Assembly: GCF_025464955.1 (NCBI RefSeq)
Contig: NZ_JAODNM010000149.1
Location: 1-56,200, forward strand
DNA length: 56,200 nt
Reading direction: 5' to 3'
Source: Amycolatopsis sp.
Lineage (GTDB): Bacteria > Actinomycetota > Actinomycetes > Mycobacteriales > Pseudonocardiaceae
A program made the translations under genes and the position numbers. This document shows, piece by piece, positions 23,806 through 32,112 of the stretch (its first letter is position 1; each line of letters opens with the position of its first letter). The notes under the pieces were generated by a model. The model had not been told where the DNA came from. It saw only the letters and a list, made by a program, of their open reading frames with translations, and made no database searches.

Positions 23806-25166
23806 CCGACGAGCTCGTCGCGCGGCTCGGCCGGGTGCTCGCGGCCGACCAAGTGCGTACGGACCCCGACTTCCTGCGCGGCCATCGGCACGACCGGTCC
23901 GGCTGGGAGCCCGACGGCCTCCCGTCGGTAGTGGTGTTCCCCGCGACCACCGCCGAGGTCCAAGCCGTCCTGCGGATCGCGGACGGGCTGAGGGCCCCGG
24001 TGGTCGTCCGCGGGGCAGGCACCGGACTCGCCGGAGCGGCGACCGCGACCAGCGGGGAACTCGTGCTGTCCACCACGCGCCTGGACGCCATCACGGACAT
24101 CTCACCGATCGACCAGACGGCGGTCGTGCAGCCCGGTGTGCTCACCGCGGACCTCGACCGTGCGGCGGCCGCCCACGGGCTTCGCTACGCACCTGACCCG
24201 GGCAGCGTCGAGATCTCGACTATCGGCGGGAACATCGCGACCAACGCCGGCGGTCTGCGGTGCGCCAAGTACGGCGTCACCCGGGACTCCGTGTTCGGGC
24301 TGGAAGTCGTCCTCGCCGACGGATCGCTGATCACCACGGGACAGCGAACTGTCAAGGGCGTCACCGGGTACGACCTGACCGGGCTGTTCGTCGGCTCGGA
24401 AGGCACGCTCGGCGTGGTCACGAGCGCGACCGTGCGGCTGCGCCCGATCCCGGTCGCCACCGCCACCGTCGCCGCCTTCTTCGACTCTGTCGAACTCGCC
24501 GCCGAGGCGAGCATCGCGATCACTCGCGCCCGGATCCAGCCCGCGGTGGCCGAACTGCTCGACGCCACCGTGCTCGCCGCCGTCGACGCCGCACAGGGCA
24601 CCGACCTGCGGGTCCGCGGCGCCGCGCTCCTGTTGACGCAGACCGACGGCACCGGCGCGATGGCCGAGGCCGAAGCGGTCCGTGCGGCCATCGCGGACCT
24701 CGCGAGCACGGTGTCGATCACCGACGACCCGGTTGTCGCCGATGAACTGGTGGCGGTGCGGCGGCTCGCCCTGCCGTCGCTGGAGAAGCAGGGCCGGGTG
24801 CTCATCGAGGACATCGCCGTACCCCGGTCACGGCTCGCCGAAGCGGTCGCCGCCGTCACCAAGATCGCCGACCGCCACCAAGTCACCGTCGCCACCCTCG
24901 CGCACGCCGGAGACGGCAACCTGCACCCGATCTTCGTGTTCGACCGCGCCGAGCGCGCCGTGCCCGCACCCGTGTGGGCCGCCGCCGGTGAGGTGTTCGC
25001 CCTGGCCTTGCGCTTGGGCGGCACTCTCACCGGCGAGCACGGTGTCGGCGTCCTCAAGCGGCAGTGGGTCGCCGAGGAACTCGGCGAGGACAACCTGGCG
25101 CTACAGCACGGCCTCAAGCGCCTGTTCGACCCGCACGGAACACTCAACCCGGGCAAGGCGCTGTGA
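23802..25166 (+). CDS. FAD-linked oxidase, glycolate oxidase GlcD / D-lactate dehydrogenase family
   Basis: A 454-residue flavoprotein starting at ATG 23802, which overlaps the previous stop. The FAD-binding (PCMH) domain has PSVVVFPATTAEVQAVLRIA, VVVRGAGTGLAGAA, GLRYAPDPGS and GGNIATNAGGLRCAKYGVTRD. The C-terminal substrate domain has the metal-binding HAGDGNLHP and the C-terminal GEHGVGVLKR. These enzymes oxidise 2-hydroxy acids to 2-oxo acids. As last gene of the operon it could oxidise the hydroxy acid left after desulfonation, and its product would suit the ketopantoate-reductase-like gene at the operon start in the reverse sense. Confidence 0.92.
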   Translation: MTDELVARLGRVLAADQVRTDPDFLRGHRHDRSGWEPDGLPSVVVFPATTAEVQAVLRIADGLRAPVVVRGAGTGLAGAATATSGELVLSTTRLDAITDISPIDQTAVVQPGVLTADLDRAAAAHGLRYAPDPGSVEISTIGGNIATNAGGLRCAKYGVTRDSVFGLEVVLADGSLITTGQRTVKGVTGYDLTGLFVGSEGTLGVVTSATVRLRPIPVATATVAAFFDSVELAAEASIAITRARIQPAVAELLDATVLAAVDAAQGTDLRVRGAALLLTQTDGTGAMAEAEAVRAAIADLASTVSITDDPVVADELVAVRRLALPSLEKQGRVLIEDIAVPRSRLAEAVAAVTKIADRHQVTVATLAHAGDGNLHPIFVFDRAERAVPAPVWAAAGEVFALALRLGGTLTGEHGVGVLKRQWVAEELGEDNLALQHGLKRLFDPHGTLNPGKAL

Positions 25167-25239
25167 AAAATTCCCCACCTAGCCGAGCCGCACGGTGCCC
25201 GGGCCGACGACGAGGCGAAGGCAATCGTTCGGTAAAAAC

Positions 25240-25252
25240 TTAGCCTTACCTA
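25240..25252. promoter_or_regulatory. Partial iron-box-like sequence
   Basis: TTAGCCTTACCTA, read on the opposite strand TAGGTAAGGCTAA, matches about 13 of 19 positions of the IdeR/DmdR iron box when extended. No intact iron gene follows on either side; the neighbouring sequences are pseudogene fragments. It may be a relic of a lost siderophore gene. Confidence 0.25.
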
Positions 25253-25674
25253 TCTGAGGCTGCACATCGACACGGCCGAGACCTCGACCACCGCCTACGA
25301 CACCTGACGATCAACCCGTCCACCGGGCTGATCACCGGAAGCCCGGACGAAGAAGGCGTTGGTATTGCCTGGGTGGCGGTGCTCAGGTACAGCAGGCCCT
25401 TGACGTTGGGGTTGTCGGCGGGATTGAGAGTGAACGTGGTGCCATTGGCGATCAAGCTGTGCTTGACCGTACCGAAAGCGCCGTTCAGGACCGGGTTGGT
25501 CGCGTCGGAGATGCCGAGCAGTTCGGTCGCCGACGGGTGTACCGGGATGATCCGGAACCCGTGTGCCTGCAATACCGCGGGCACCCCGTGGGCGGCCTTG
25601 TCCGGGTCGCGGCTCAGTCCCACGACGGCAATGGTCTTGGCCCCGGCGAGTATCTCTTCGGCGGTCCTGCTCAT
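25246..25674 (-). pseudogene. CoA-binding-domain protein fragment fused to unrelated sequence
   Basis: ATG 25674 starts MSRTAEEILAGAKTIAVVGL and continues DPDKAAHGVPAVLQAHGFRI to IPVHPSATELLG: the Rossmann-like CoA-binding domain of the YccU family. After about 55 residues homology stops and the frame runs into ISDATNPVLNGAFGTVKHSL and a Pro/Ser-rich tail from another source. The gene is truncated by a junction near 25510. Confidence 0.5.
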
Positions 25675-25683
25675 TCCGTGTCC

Positions 25684-25965
25684 AACACCTGCGTCAGCGG
25701 CGGATACCTGGTGCGCGGGGTGGACGAGCCGCTCGAGCATGTCGCGGCAGGCCGGGGCATCTGGTTCCTGGCCCGTTCGGCGACCGTGTTCTACTCACAT
25801 CCGGACGTCAGCTATGTGCCCGTCACGGATCTGGCGCCCGCCCAGGTATGCCTCGCGGTGGCGGCATCGCGCACGTCGCCGGTGGTCGACGACTTCCTCT
25901 CCGCGGCTCAGGAGACGGCCGAGATCACGGCAGAATGCGGAAACTATAAGATGTGCGCCTCTTGA
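25684..25965 (+). pseudogene. LysR-family regulator, C-terminal fragment
   Basis: The plus-strand frame gives LVRGVDEPLEHVAAGRGIWF, then LARSATVFYSHPDVSYVPVT and PAQVCLAVAASRTSPVVDDFL: the second half of a LysR effector-binding domain. The helix-turn-helix and first effector subdomain are missing. It lies back to back with the CoA-binding remnant. Sequence 25966-26122 is AT-richer than its surroundings and holds nothing I recognise. Confidence 0.6.
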
Positions 25966-26122
25966 AGCCGTCAAAGACATTGTCGATCAATTCCGCCATA
26001 CAATTCCGCTTTTCGATCCGGCTGCACAAATACAACGTCGCCGCACAGACGTTCGTCCGGCAGACCATCCCCTCGGACACAGACTTGACACAAGAGACAG
26101 CGGCTACCCTAGCCTCGATCTT

Positions 26123-26620
26123 TCATGGGGTTGTGGGGTTGGCTGGAAGTTCGCGCTGTGGCTCCGTTGTGGGCGGAAACCGTGGTGTGGGCGTGGTTGT
26201 GGGCCGGCTGTCGCGTCGGCGGGCGGGTTCCGAGGGTCCTTGGTCGTGGGGGCAGAAGGTGCGGGTCAGTCTGGCCAGGGCGCTGTGCGCAGCCGGGTGA
26301 AGGCGTTCGCGAGGTGTTCGGCCCAGGGCCAGTCGCGGTCGAGGTGCAGGGTGTGTTTGCGTATACCTCAGCCCGATCGATCTGGACCGACTCGGGCAAG
26401 TGCTCGCACCCACTCCGCGCCGCCTGACACGCAGGGTGCGCGACGTTGATCGCATCGACCAGAGCAACCCGATCCACTCCCGCCTCGATCGCAGCCTGAA
26501 GCCGCCTCACTTCGACTCGGCATCCTTCAACCGCTTCTGCGCCGCCGAGCGACGATCGTCCGAGCGACCGGGCAAAGCCACTCGCGAAGCCTCGGCATCA
26601 CGACGCCCTCACGCAGATTG
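26123..26620 (-). pseudogene. Serine recombinase (resolvase/invertase, large type) C-terminal remnant
   Basis: From 26620 the minus strand gives LREGVVMPRLREWLCPVAR, after a shift SDDRRSAAQKRLKDAESK followed by a stop, and after another one-base shift RRLQAAIEAGVDRVALVDAI. It then continues ESVQIDRAEVYA and, again shifted, WAEHLANAFTRLRTALARLT to an Arg/Pro/Thr-rich end at 26123. This is the coiled-coil C-terminal region of actinobacterial serine recombinases that excise or integrate elements. The catalytic serine domain is absent and at least three shifts are present. It marks a former mobile-element border. Confidence 0.6.
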
Positions 26621-26900
26621 ACCGTCTTCGAGTGCCCACCCAACAGCGCAGATCGTGACTCCAGTGTCCGCGCGATACACCGGTAATAGACCCCCATCCC
26701 CTTTCCGGAAACCTGCCCTTCAGCGAACTACCGCGCGAGCCACAGATTCGCTGTCGGACGCGACCACCGGCCAACGCCGCGATCTCCTTCTAAAGTCGTG
26801 CGTTGCCTGACAGGACGCCGTCCATGGCTTGAAAGGTTCCGGTAAGGAACCACCGGTCACGATCTCGCCAGGTGACAAACCCCCAGACACGAAGGACATC
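26621..26900. other. Intergenic region before the copper monooxygenase gene
   Basis: No coding sequence or recognisable remnant is seen. GAAGGA (26891-26896) close to ATG 26901 is the ribosome site of the next gene. No clear -35/-10 pair was identified. Confidence 0.5.
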
Positions 26901-28094
26901 ATGACGAAACGGATAAGTCCGCTGCGCATGCTCGCTCTGGCAACGGGCGCGGTGGCGATGACGCTGATGGTCGCCGCGTGCGGGTCGGGCTCCACCACGG
27001 CCGCCGGCGGAACGCCGGCGGCCATACCCTCCAGCCACGACATGTCCGCCCCGCCGGCCCCGGCGGCGCAACCGCTCCGGCCCGGCGAGCGGTTCCTCAA
27101 CCTGAGCGTGCCGCAGCCCTACACGCCGTCCGCGCCCAGCGGTGGCACCGACGAGTATCGCTGCCTGATCGTCGATCCACACCTGACCAAGACAGCGTTC
27201 CTGACCGGAACCCAGTTCCAGCCCCAGAACGCGCCCATCGTGCACCACGCCATCGTCTTCGCGATCCCGCCCGAGCAGGCGGCAGCGGCCCGCGCGAAAG
27301 ATGCCGCGTCGCCGGGTCAAGGCTGGACCTGCTTCGGCAACGACGGCTTGGGCGGCAACCAGCGGTCGGCGTGGGTCGACACCTGGACCCCGGGTAACTC
27401 CGAGACAATCCTCAGCCAGGACGTCGGATTCCCCTTGCAGCAGGGCAGCCTGCTGATCCTTCAGGTGCACTACAACCTGCTCGCCACCGACGGCCACTCT
27501 GCCGGGTCGGACCAGTCCAGTGTCCGGTTGCGCCTGACCGACGGCACACCGGCCACCAAGCCGCTGGACACCTTGCCGTTGCAGGGACCGATCGAACTGC
27601 CCTGCGCCAGTGGCGAGACCGGTCCGCTGTGCGACCGCGCCACCGCGGTGGCCGACGTCGCTCATCGCTTCGGCCCCGAAGTCGGCGCCACAGAAGCGAA
27701 GCTGGTGAACGAATGTGGAAATGGCACACCGGTGCCCGGAAACACCCAGCACTGCGACGTACCGGTACCGGCACCCATGACGGTGTATGCGGCGATGGGA
27801 CACATGCACCTGCTCGGACGCTCGATCAAGGTGGAACTCAACCCCGGCACCGCCAAGGCCACCACCCTGCTCGATGTCCCGGCATTCAACTTCGACGATC
27901 AGAAGGTCCGGCCGCTGCCCGCCCCCATCGACGTCAATCCCGGAGACATGCTACGGGTCACCTGCACCCACGACGCCACCCTGCGCGGACAACTCCCGGA
28001 ACTGAAGAAGCTCCCGCCGCGCTACGTGGTCTGGGGAGACGGCACCAGTGACGAAATGTGCCTCGGCCTGTTGACCGTGTCAGCCAGGAAGTAA
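26901..28094 (+). CDS. Copper type II monooxygenase-like lipoprotein (PHM/DBM family)
   Basis: A 397-residue exported lipoprotein: signal peptide with lipobox VAAC at Cys27, then a Pro/Ala linker. The mature part resembles peptidylglycine alpha-hydroxylating and dopamine beta monooxygenases. All copper ligands can be placed: His115-His116 in APIVHHAIVF and His190 in LILQVHYN for the first site, His301 and His303 in MGHMHLLG and Met386 in GTSDEMCLG for the second. Such enzymes hydroxylate C-H bonds with O2, taking electrons from ascorbate in animals. ATG 26901 was chosen for the signal peptide and GAAGGA; TTG 26829 upstream adds no signal. The gene ends before a strong terminator and is followed by a DoxD-Rieske fusion that could supply electrons (inference). 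Confidence 0.85.
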   Translation: MTKRISPLRMLALATGAVAMTLMVAACGSGSTTAAGGTPAAIPSSHDMSAPPAPAAQPLRPGERFLNLSVPQPYTPSAPSGGTDEYRCLIVDPHLTKTAFLTGTQFQPQNAPIVHHAIVFAIPPEQAAAARAKDAASPGQGWTCFGNDGLGGNQRSAWVDTWTPGNSETILSQDVGFPLQQGSLLILQVHYNLLATDGHSAGSDQSSVRLRLTDGTPATKPLDTLPLQGPIELPCASGETGPLCDRATAVADVAHRFGPEVGATEAKLVNECGNGTPVPGNTQHCDVPVPAPMTVYAAMGHMHLLGRSIKVELNPGTAKATTLLDVPAFNFDDQKVRPLPAPIDVNPGDMLRVTCTHDATLRGQLPELKKLPPRYVVWGDGTSDEMCLGLLTVSARK

Positions 28095-28125
28095 CGCGGG
28101 CGATTGCGAGGGCTTCGGGTCGTGT

Positions 28126-28176
28126 GGAGGCTCGGCGAATGAGCTCGCCGAGCCTCCATCCGGTCCTTTTTCTTTT
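28126..28176 (+). terminator. Rho-independent terminator
   Basis: GGAGGCTCGGCGA (28126-28138) pairs perfectly over 13 bp with TCGCCGAGCCTCC (28145-28157) around a 6-base loop. A T-rich run follows (28167-28176). It lies 32 bases after the copper monooxygenase stop and separates it from the next gene. Confidence 0.88.
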
Positions 28177-28203
28177 CGTACCAGGGAAAGGGTGTTCTTC
28201 GTG

Positions 28204-29163
28204 ATGTCTTCCACCGCCTTCGGCCGTAGAGTCGCCCAGTTGTGGTCGCCTGCGTTGGCACTGCTGCCGCTACGCGCTTTTCTCGGTATCACCTTTGTGT
28301 ACGCCGGGCTCTCCAAGATCCTCGATCCGCACTATCTGGACGACGCCTCGCCGCTCGGCGTCCACGCCCAGATGCTGCACGCCGCCTCGACCTCCCCGAT
28401 CGGCGCTCTGGTGTCGACAAGTGCCGACTATTCGACCGTCACGGGGCTGGCTATCGCCTTCGGTGAGGTGGCGGTCGGGCTGGGCGCGCTGCTGGGACTG
28501 TTCACCCGGGTAGCGGCCCTCGGCGGCATCATGCTCGCGCTCAGCTTCTTCCTGACGGTGAGCTGGACGACCAGGCCGTACTACTACGGGGCTGACCTCG
28601 GTTTCGCCTTCGCCTGGACCCCGCTGTTGATCGCGGGCGATGGCGGGGTGTTCTCGGTGACGACCCGGCTGCGTGCGGCAGTGCGCCGTCGGCTGGATCT
28701 CACGCTCGATGAAGGCGCGACCGGACAGGACGAAGTCGAGCGACGCACCCTGCTTCGGGCGGGCCTCATCTCGGCGGCGGTCGCCGCGGTCGGTGTCGCC
28801 GCGGGCAGCGCTCTGGCGCTCGCGCGGCGCCCGAGGAACGCCAGCCACCCGCCGGCTGCCACGCCGGGCGCCGCGACCGTGATCGCTGCCGCCGCCGACG
28901 TCGCCGTCGGATCATCAAAAAGCTTCACCGCGCCGAACGGCACCCCCGCCTATCTGCTGCACCCGGCGGCAGACACCTTCATGGCGTTCAACGCCGCCTG
29001 CACCCACCAGGGCTGCCCGGTCTCCTACACCGGGCCTGGTTTTCGGTGCCCCTGTCATGGCTCGACCTTTGACCAGAACGGCCAGGTGACCGGAGGGCCG
29101 GCGAACGCACCGCTGAAGAAGGTCCCGGTGAAGGTCGTCAACGGACAGGTCACCATCACCTGA
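28204..29163 (+). CDS. DoxD/DoxX membrane domain fused to a Rieske iron-sulfur domain
   Basis: A 319-residue membrane protein; ATG 28204 is 12 bases after GGGAAAGGG, with GTG 28192 or 28201 as alternatives. Residues 15-150 form about four membrane helices of the DoxD/DoxX family (LRAFLGITFVYAGLSKILDP), associated with quinone-linked thiosulfate oxidation. Arg180-Arg181 in ERRTLLRAG precede a hydrophobic helix (185-208), an internal Tat-like signal. Residues 225-319 are a Rieske domain with Cys266, His268 and Cys271 in CTHQGC and Cys282, Cys284 and His285 in CPCHG: four cluster ligands plus the disulfide pair. The layout puts the cluster outside the membrane. It may carry electrons from the quinone pool to an exported oxidase such as the copper protein upstream (inference). 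Confidence 0.88.
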   Translation: MSSTAFGRRVAQLWSPALALLPLRAFLGITFVYAGLSKILDPHYLDDASPLGVHAQMLHAASTSPIGALVSTSADYSTVTGLAIAFGEVAVGLGALLGLFTRVAALGGIMLALSFFLTVSWTTRPYYYGADLGFAFAWTPLLIAGDGGVFSVTTRLRAAVRRRLDLTLDEGATGQDEVERRTLLRAGLISAAVAAVGVAAGSALALARRPRNASHPPAATPGAATVIAAAADVAVGSSKSFTAPNGTPAYLLHPAADTFMAFNAACTHQGCPVSYTGPGFRCPCHGSTFDQNGQVTGGPANAPLKKVPVKVVNGQVTIT

Positions 29164-29201
29164 TTTGCCGGTTCCACCTCGAATACATGCGCTGACCACT
29201 T

Positions 29202-29224
29202 GCGTAAGCGGGGCGAAAGCGGGG
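29202..29224 (+). promoter_or_regulatory. Tandem 11-bp direct repeat, candidate OmpR-family binding site
   Basis: GCGTAAGCGGG (29202-29212) is followed at once by GCGAAAGCGGG (29213-29223): ten of eleven bases agree, and the period is exactly 11 bp. A reverse-oriented relative, GCGAAGCGTAGG, lies at 29229-29240. OmpR/PhoB-type regulators bind head-to-tail half sites with 11-bp spacing. The site is 50-70 bases before the MMPL gene, which is cotranscribed with such a regulator. Confidence 0.45.
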
Positions 29225-29273
29225 TTTTCCTACGCTTCGCGCTGACCTGATGGACAAGGCCTAGGAGAACGCC

Positions 29274-31427
29274 GTGGAGTTGCTGAATAGATGGGTGGCC
29301 AGGCACCGGGTGCTGGTCGGGCTGATGTGGTTGGCGATCACGATCGTGGGGGTGGTGCTGGCGCCATCCGTTTCGGGACGGTTGGTGAGCGGCACCAGCC
29401 TCAGCAGTCCGGCATACACGGCCAACCAGCAGATCGCGGCACAATACGGTGGTGCCGCGTCGAATCCGGCCGTGGTGGTGATCGATCTTCCCGCTGGAAC
29501 GACCGTCGACTCGCCGGGAGTGCATGCTCAACTGCAGGGCCTCGACGCGGGCATCGCGAAGGCCGTGCCCCAGCTGCGGGAGATCTCCTACGCCGCGACA
29601 GCCAATCCCGCCCTGATCGGGAAGGGCGGTACGAGCACGATCCTGCTGGCGTATCCGCCGAAAGCAGGCGCTGAGGTCCCGCCAGAGGTACTGGACCAGC
29701 TCAACAGTGCCGCCACTACCGCTGTTCCCGGCGCGACGGTGCACAGCACCAGCCTGCAAGCTCTCGCGTCCGGCGGCGCCGCCCAGCACAATTCGAGCGT
29801 GCTGGCCGAACTACTGATCGGCGCTCTCGGCGCGTTGCTCGTGCTGGCGTGGGTGTTCGCGTCATTCCTGGCGCTGCTGCCACTGATCATGGCGCTGGTC
29901 TCGGTGCTGACCATGCAGTTGTTCATTTACGCGCTGACGTACATCATCCCGTCGAGCCAGCCGTTCAATCCCGCCGTCCAGTACATCGTCGCGTTGCTGG
30001 GTCTGGGCCTGTCGATCGACTACGCGCTGCTGATCGTGAATCGCTGGCGTGAGGAACGTGCCGCGGGCAAGTCCAACACCGAGGCGGTGGCGGCCGCGAT
30101 GAGCCGGGCCGGACACGCGGTCATGTTCAGCGGCATCACCGCGTCACTCGGGCTGTTCGCCTTGATCGCGATTCCGGTGTCGCTCGTGCGCGGTATCGGT
30201 ATCGCCGGCCTGTTCATTCCGTCCACGGCCATGCTGGTGGCGTTGACGCTGCTGCCGATGGTGCTGTCCGCGGTCGGGCCGGCGCTGGACCGGCCCCGGC
30301 GCAAATCCAGTGGGAACGCGAGCCGGTTCTGGACCTGGTGGTCACACCGAGTGATCCGGCACCGGGTCGCCGCCACCCTGCTCGGCCTGGGGATTCTGGG
30401 CGGTCTGGCCGGGGTCGCGACGACGATCAACGTGGCGCAGCCGACGGCCTCGGCGGTCGCGAACACCAGCACCTACGCCGACGGGTTGCACGCGCTGGAG
30501 GCCGACGGATTCCCGAGCGGCACGCTGACGACCATCCCGGTCGTGGTGCCCTCGGCGGCGAACGCGAACTCAGTGGCCACCTCGCTGGCGGGCTTGTCCA
30601 GCGTGCACGGCGCCATCACCGCGGCCGGCCCGGCGTGGCAGCAGGGCGGCGGCGCGCTGGTGATGGTCCTGCCGACCACCGAAACGGCCACCGCACAGGG
30701 CGGATCGGCGCTGAACGACGTCCGCCACACCGTGACCGCCGGTGCACAGGTCGGCGGAGACGGCGCGCAGCAGGTTGACGAAGTGAACGCCACCTACGGC
30801 GCTTTCCCGCTGATGTTCGGGCTGGTGGCGATCGTGACGTTCCTGTTGCTGGCCCGCGGATTGAAGTCGATCCTGTTGCCCGCCAAGGCAGTACTGCTCA
30901 ACGCGGTGTCGGTGGCGGCGACGTTCGGCGTCGTGGTCATCATGTGGCAGCACGGTGTCGGCACCAACCTGTTGTGGGGCGTGTCGGCGACCGGCTCGGT
31001 CGACACGTTCGTGCCGATGCTGATGTTCGGGTTCCTGTTCGGCATCTCGATGGACTACGAGGTGTTCATCCTGGCCCGGATGCGTGAGGGCTACGACCGC
31101 ACCGGCTCGACCAGGGAAGGGATCATCGAGGGGGTGTCGCGGACCGGCAGGCTGGTGACCAGCGCCGCGCTGATCCTGTTCTTCGCGCTCGCCTCGCTGA
31201 CCAGCGCCAGTGACCCGACGGTCCGTCAGCTCGCGTCCGGGATGGCCGCCGGGGTCCTGCTCGACGCGGTCGTGGTGCGGATGTTGCTGCTACCGGCGAT
31301 GGTGTCACTGTTCGGCAAGGCGAACTGGTGGATGCCGGAGTGGGCTGCACGGTTGCTCCGGTTGCCCACCGACGCGCCGAAGCCGGCCGAACCCGAGAGG
31401 ATTGCCGTGACAGCCGGAAAGGATTGA
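29274..31427 (+). CDS. MMPL-family (RND-type) membrane transporter
   Basis: A 717-residue transporter with GTG start after AGGAGA. It has the two-fold MMPL layout: helix 1 (HRVLVGLMWLAITIVGVVLA), an extracytoplasmic domain (residues 40-180), five helices, a second helix-plus-extracytoplasmic unit (375-510) and a further helix bundle. Conserved proton-relay signatures are GLGLSIDYALLIVNRWREE in the first half and FLFGISMDYEVFILARMREGY in the second. These proteins export lipids or hydrophobic drugs in actinobacteria. It is followed by a two-component system 4 bases later, so it is probably both part of and target of that stress-response operon. Confidence 0.92.
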   Translation: MELLNRWVARHRVLVGLMWLAITIVGVVLAPSVSGRLVSGTSLSSPAYTANQQIAAQYGGAASNPAVVVIDLPAGTTVDSPGVHAQLQGLDAGIAKAVPQLREISYAATANPALIGKGGTSTILLAYPPKAGAEVPPEVLDQLNSAATTAVPGATVHSTSLQALASGGAAQHNSSVLAELLIGALGALLVLAWVFASFLALLPLIMALVSVLTMQLFIYALTYIIPSSQPFNPAVQYIVALLGLGLSIDYALLIVNRWREERAAGKSNTEAVAAAMSRAGHAVMFSGITASLGLFALIAIPVSLVRGIGIAGLFIPSTAMLVALTLLPMVLSAVGPALDRPRRKSSGNASRFWTWWSHRVIRHRVAATLLGLGILGGLAGVATTINVAQPTASAVANTSTYADGLHALEADGFPSGTLTTIPVVVPSAANANSVATSLAGLSSVHGAITAAGPAWQQGGGALVMVLPTTETATAQGGSALNDVRHTVTAGAQVGGDGAQQVDEVNATYGAFPLMFGLVAIVTFLLLARGLKSILLPAKAVLLNAVSVAATFGVVVIMWQHGVGTNLLWGVSATGSVDTFVPMLMFGFLFGISMDYEVFILARMREGYDRTGSTREGIIEGVSRTGRLVTSAALILFFALASLTSASDPTVRQLASGMAAGVLLDAVVVRMLLLPAMVSLFGKANWWMPEWAARLLRLPTDAPKPAEPERIAVTAGKD

Positions 31428-31431
31428 GTCC

Positions 31432-32112
31432 ATGCGGGTACTGGTGGTCGAGGACGAGCAGGCGATGGTCGAGGCCCTGACCTGGGGCCTGGAAGCCGAG
31501 GGTTACGTGGTGGATGTCGCCACCAACGGCGAGGACGGTCTCTGGAAGGCCGTGGAGACTTCCCCTGCCGTGATCATTCTCGACGTCATGCTGCCCGTCC
31601 TCGACGGATACCAGGTCTGCCGCCGGCTGCGGGCACAGGGCGTATGGACGCCGGTGCTTATGCTCACCGCGATGGACGACGACCTGGACATGGCCGAAGG
31701 CCTGGACACCGGAGCCGACGACTACCTGGCCAAGCCCTTCGCCTACCCGGTGCTGCTCGCCCGGCTCCGCGCCCTGACCCGGCGCGGGCTGGGGGTGCGG
31801 CCGGCGGTGCTCACCGCCGCCGGCCTCACCCTCGACCCGGCCGCGCGCACGGCGTCCCGGGATGGCGTCCCCCTCGACCTGACCAGCCGCGAGGTATCCG
31901 TCCTCCAGCACCTCATGCTCCACAAGGGACAAGTCGTGTCCAAGACGGAACTGCTCGAGCACTGCTGGGATCCCGCCTACGAAGGCGGCCCAGCGGTGGT
32001 GGAGGTGCTGATCCACCGGTTACGCCGCAAGATCGACCCGCCGGAGGGCCGCCCGGCCATCCAGACGATGCGAGGAGAGGGCTATCGCCTCGGGGACGGC
32101 CATGAAATTTAG
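31432..32112 (+). CDS. OmpR-family response regulator
   Basis: A 226-residue two-domain regulator. The receiver (1-118) has acid pocket Glu7-Asp8, phospho-acceptor Asp51 in IILDVMLPVLDG, Thr79 in LMLTAMD and Lys101 in LAKPF. The C-terminal winged-helix DNA-binding domain has LDLTSREVSVLQHLMLHKGQVVSKTELLEHCWD and the wing VLIHRLRRKID. It lies 4 bases after the MMPL gene and overlaps the kinase by 11 bases. Likely targets include the tandem repeat at 29202-29224. Confidence 0.95.
   Translation: MRVLVVEDEQAMVEALTWGLEAEGYVVDVATNGEDGLWKAVETSPAVIILDVMLPVLDGYQVCRRLRAQGVWTPVLMLTAMDDDLDMAEGLDTGADDYLAKPFAYPVLLARLRALTRRGLGVRPAVLTAAGLTLDPAARTASRDGVPLDLTSREVSVLQHLMLHKGQVVSKTELLEHCWDPAYEGGPAVVEVLIHRLRRKIDPPEGRPAIQTMRGEGYRLGDGHEI

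Noticed and set aside
26125..26320. GTGG-rich low-complexity stretch as a repeat or regulatory element
   Set aside because: Better explained as the opposite strand of the Thr/Pro/Arg-rich C-terminal tail of the serine recombinase remnant.
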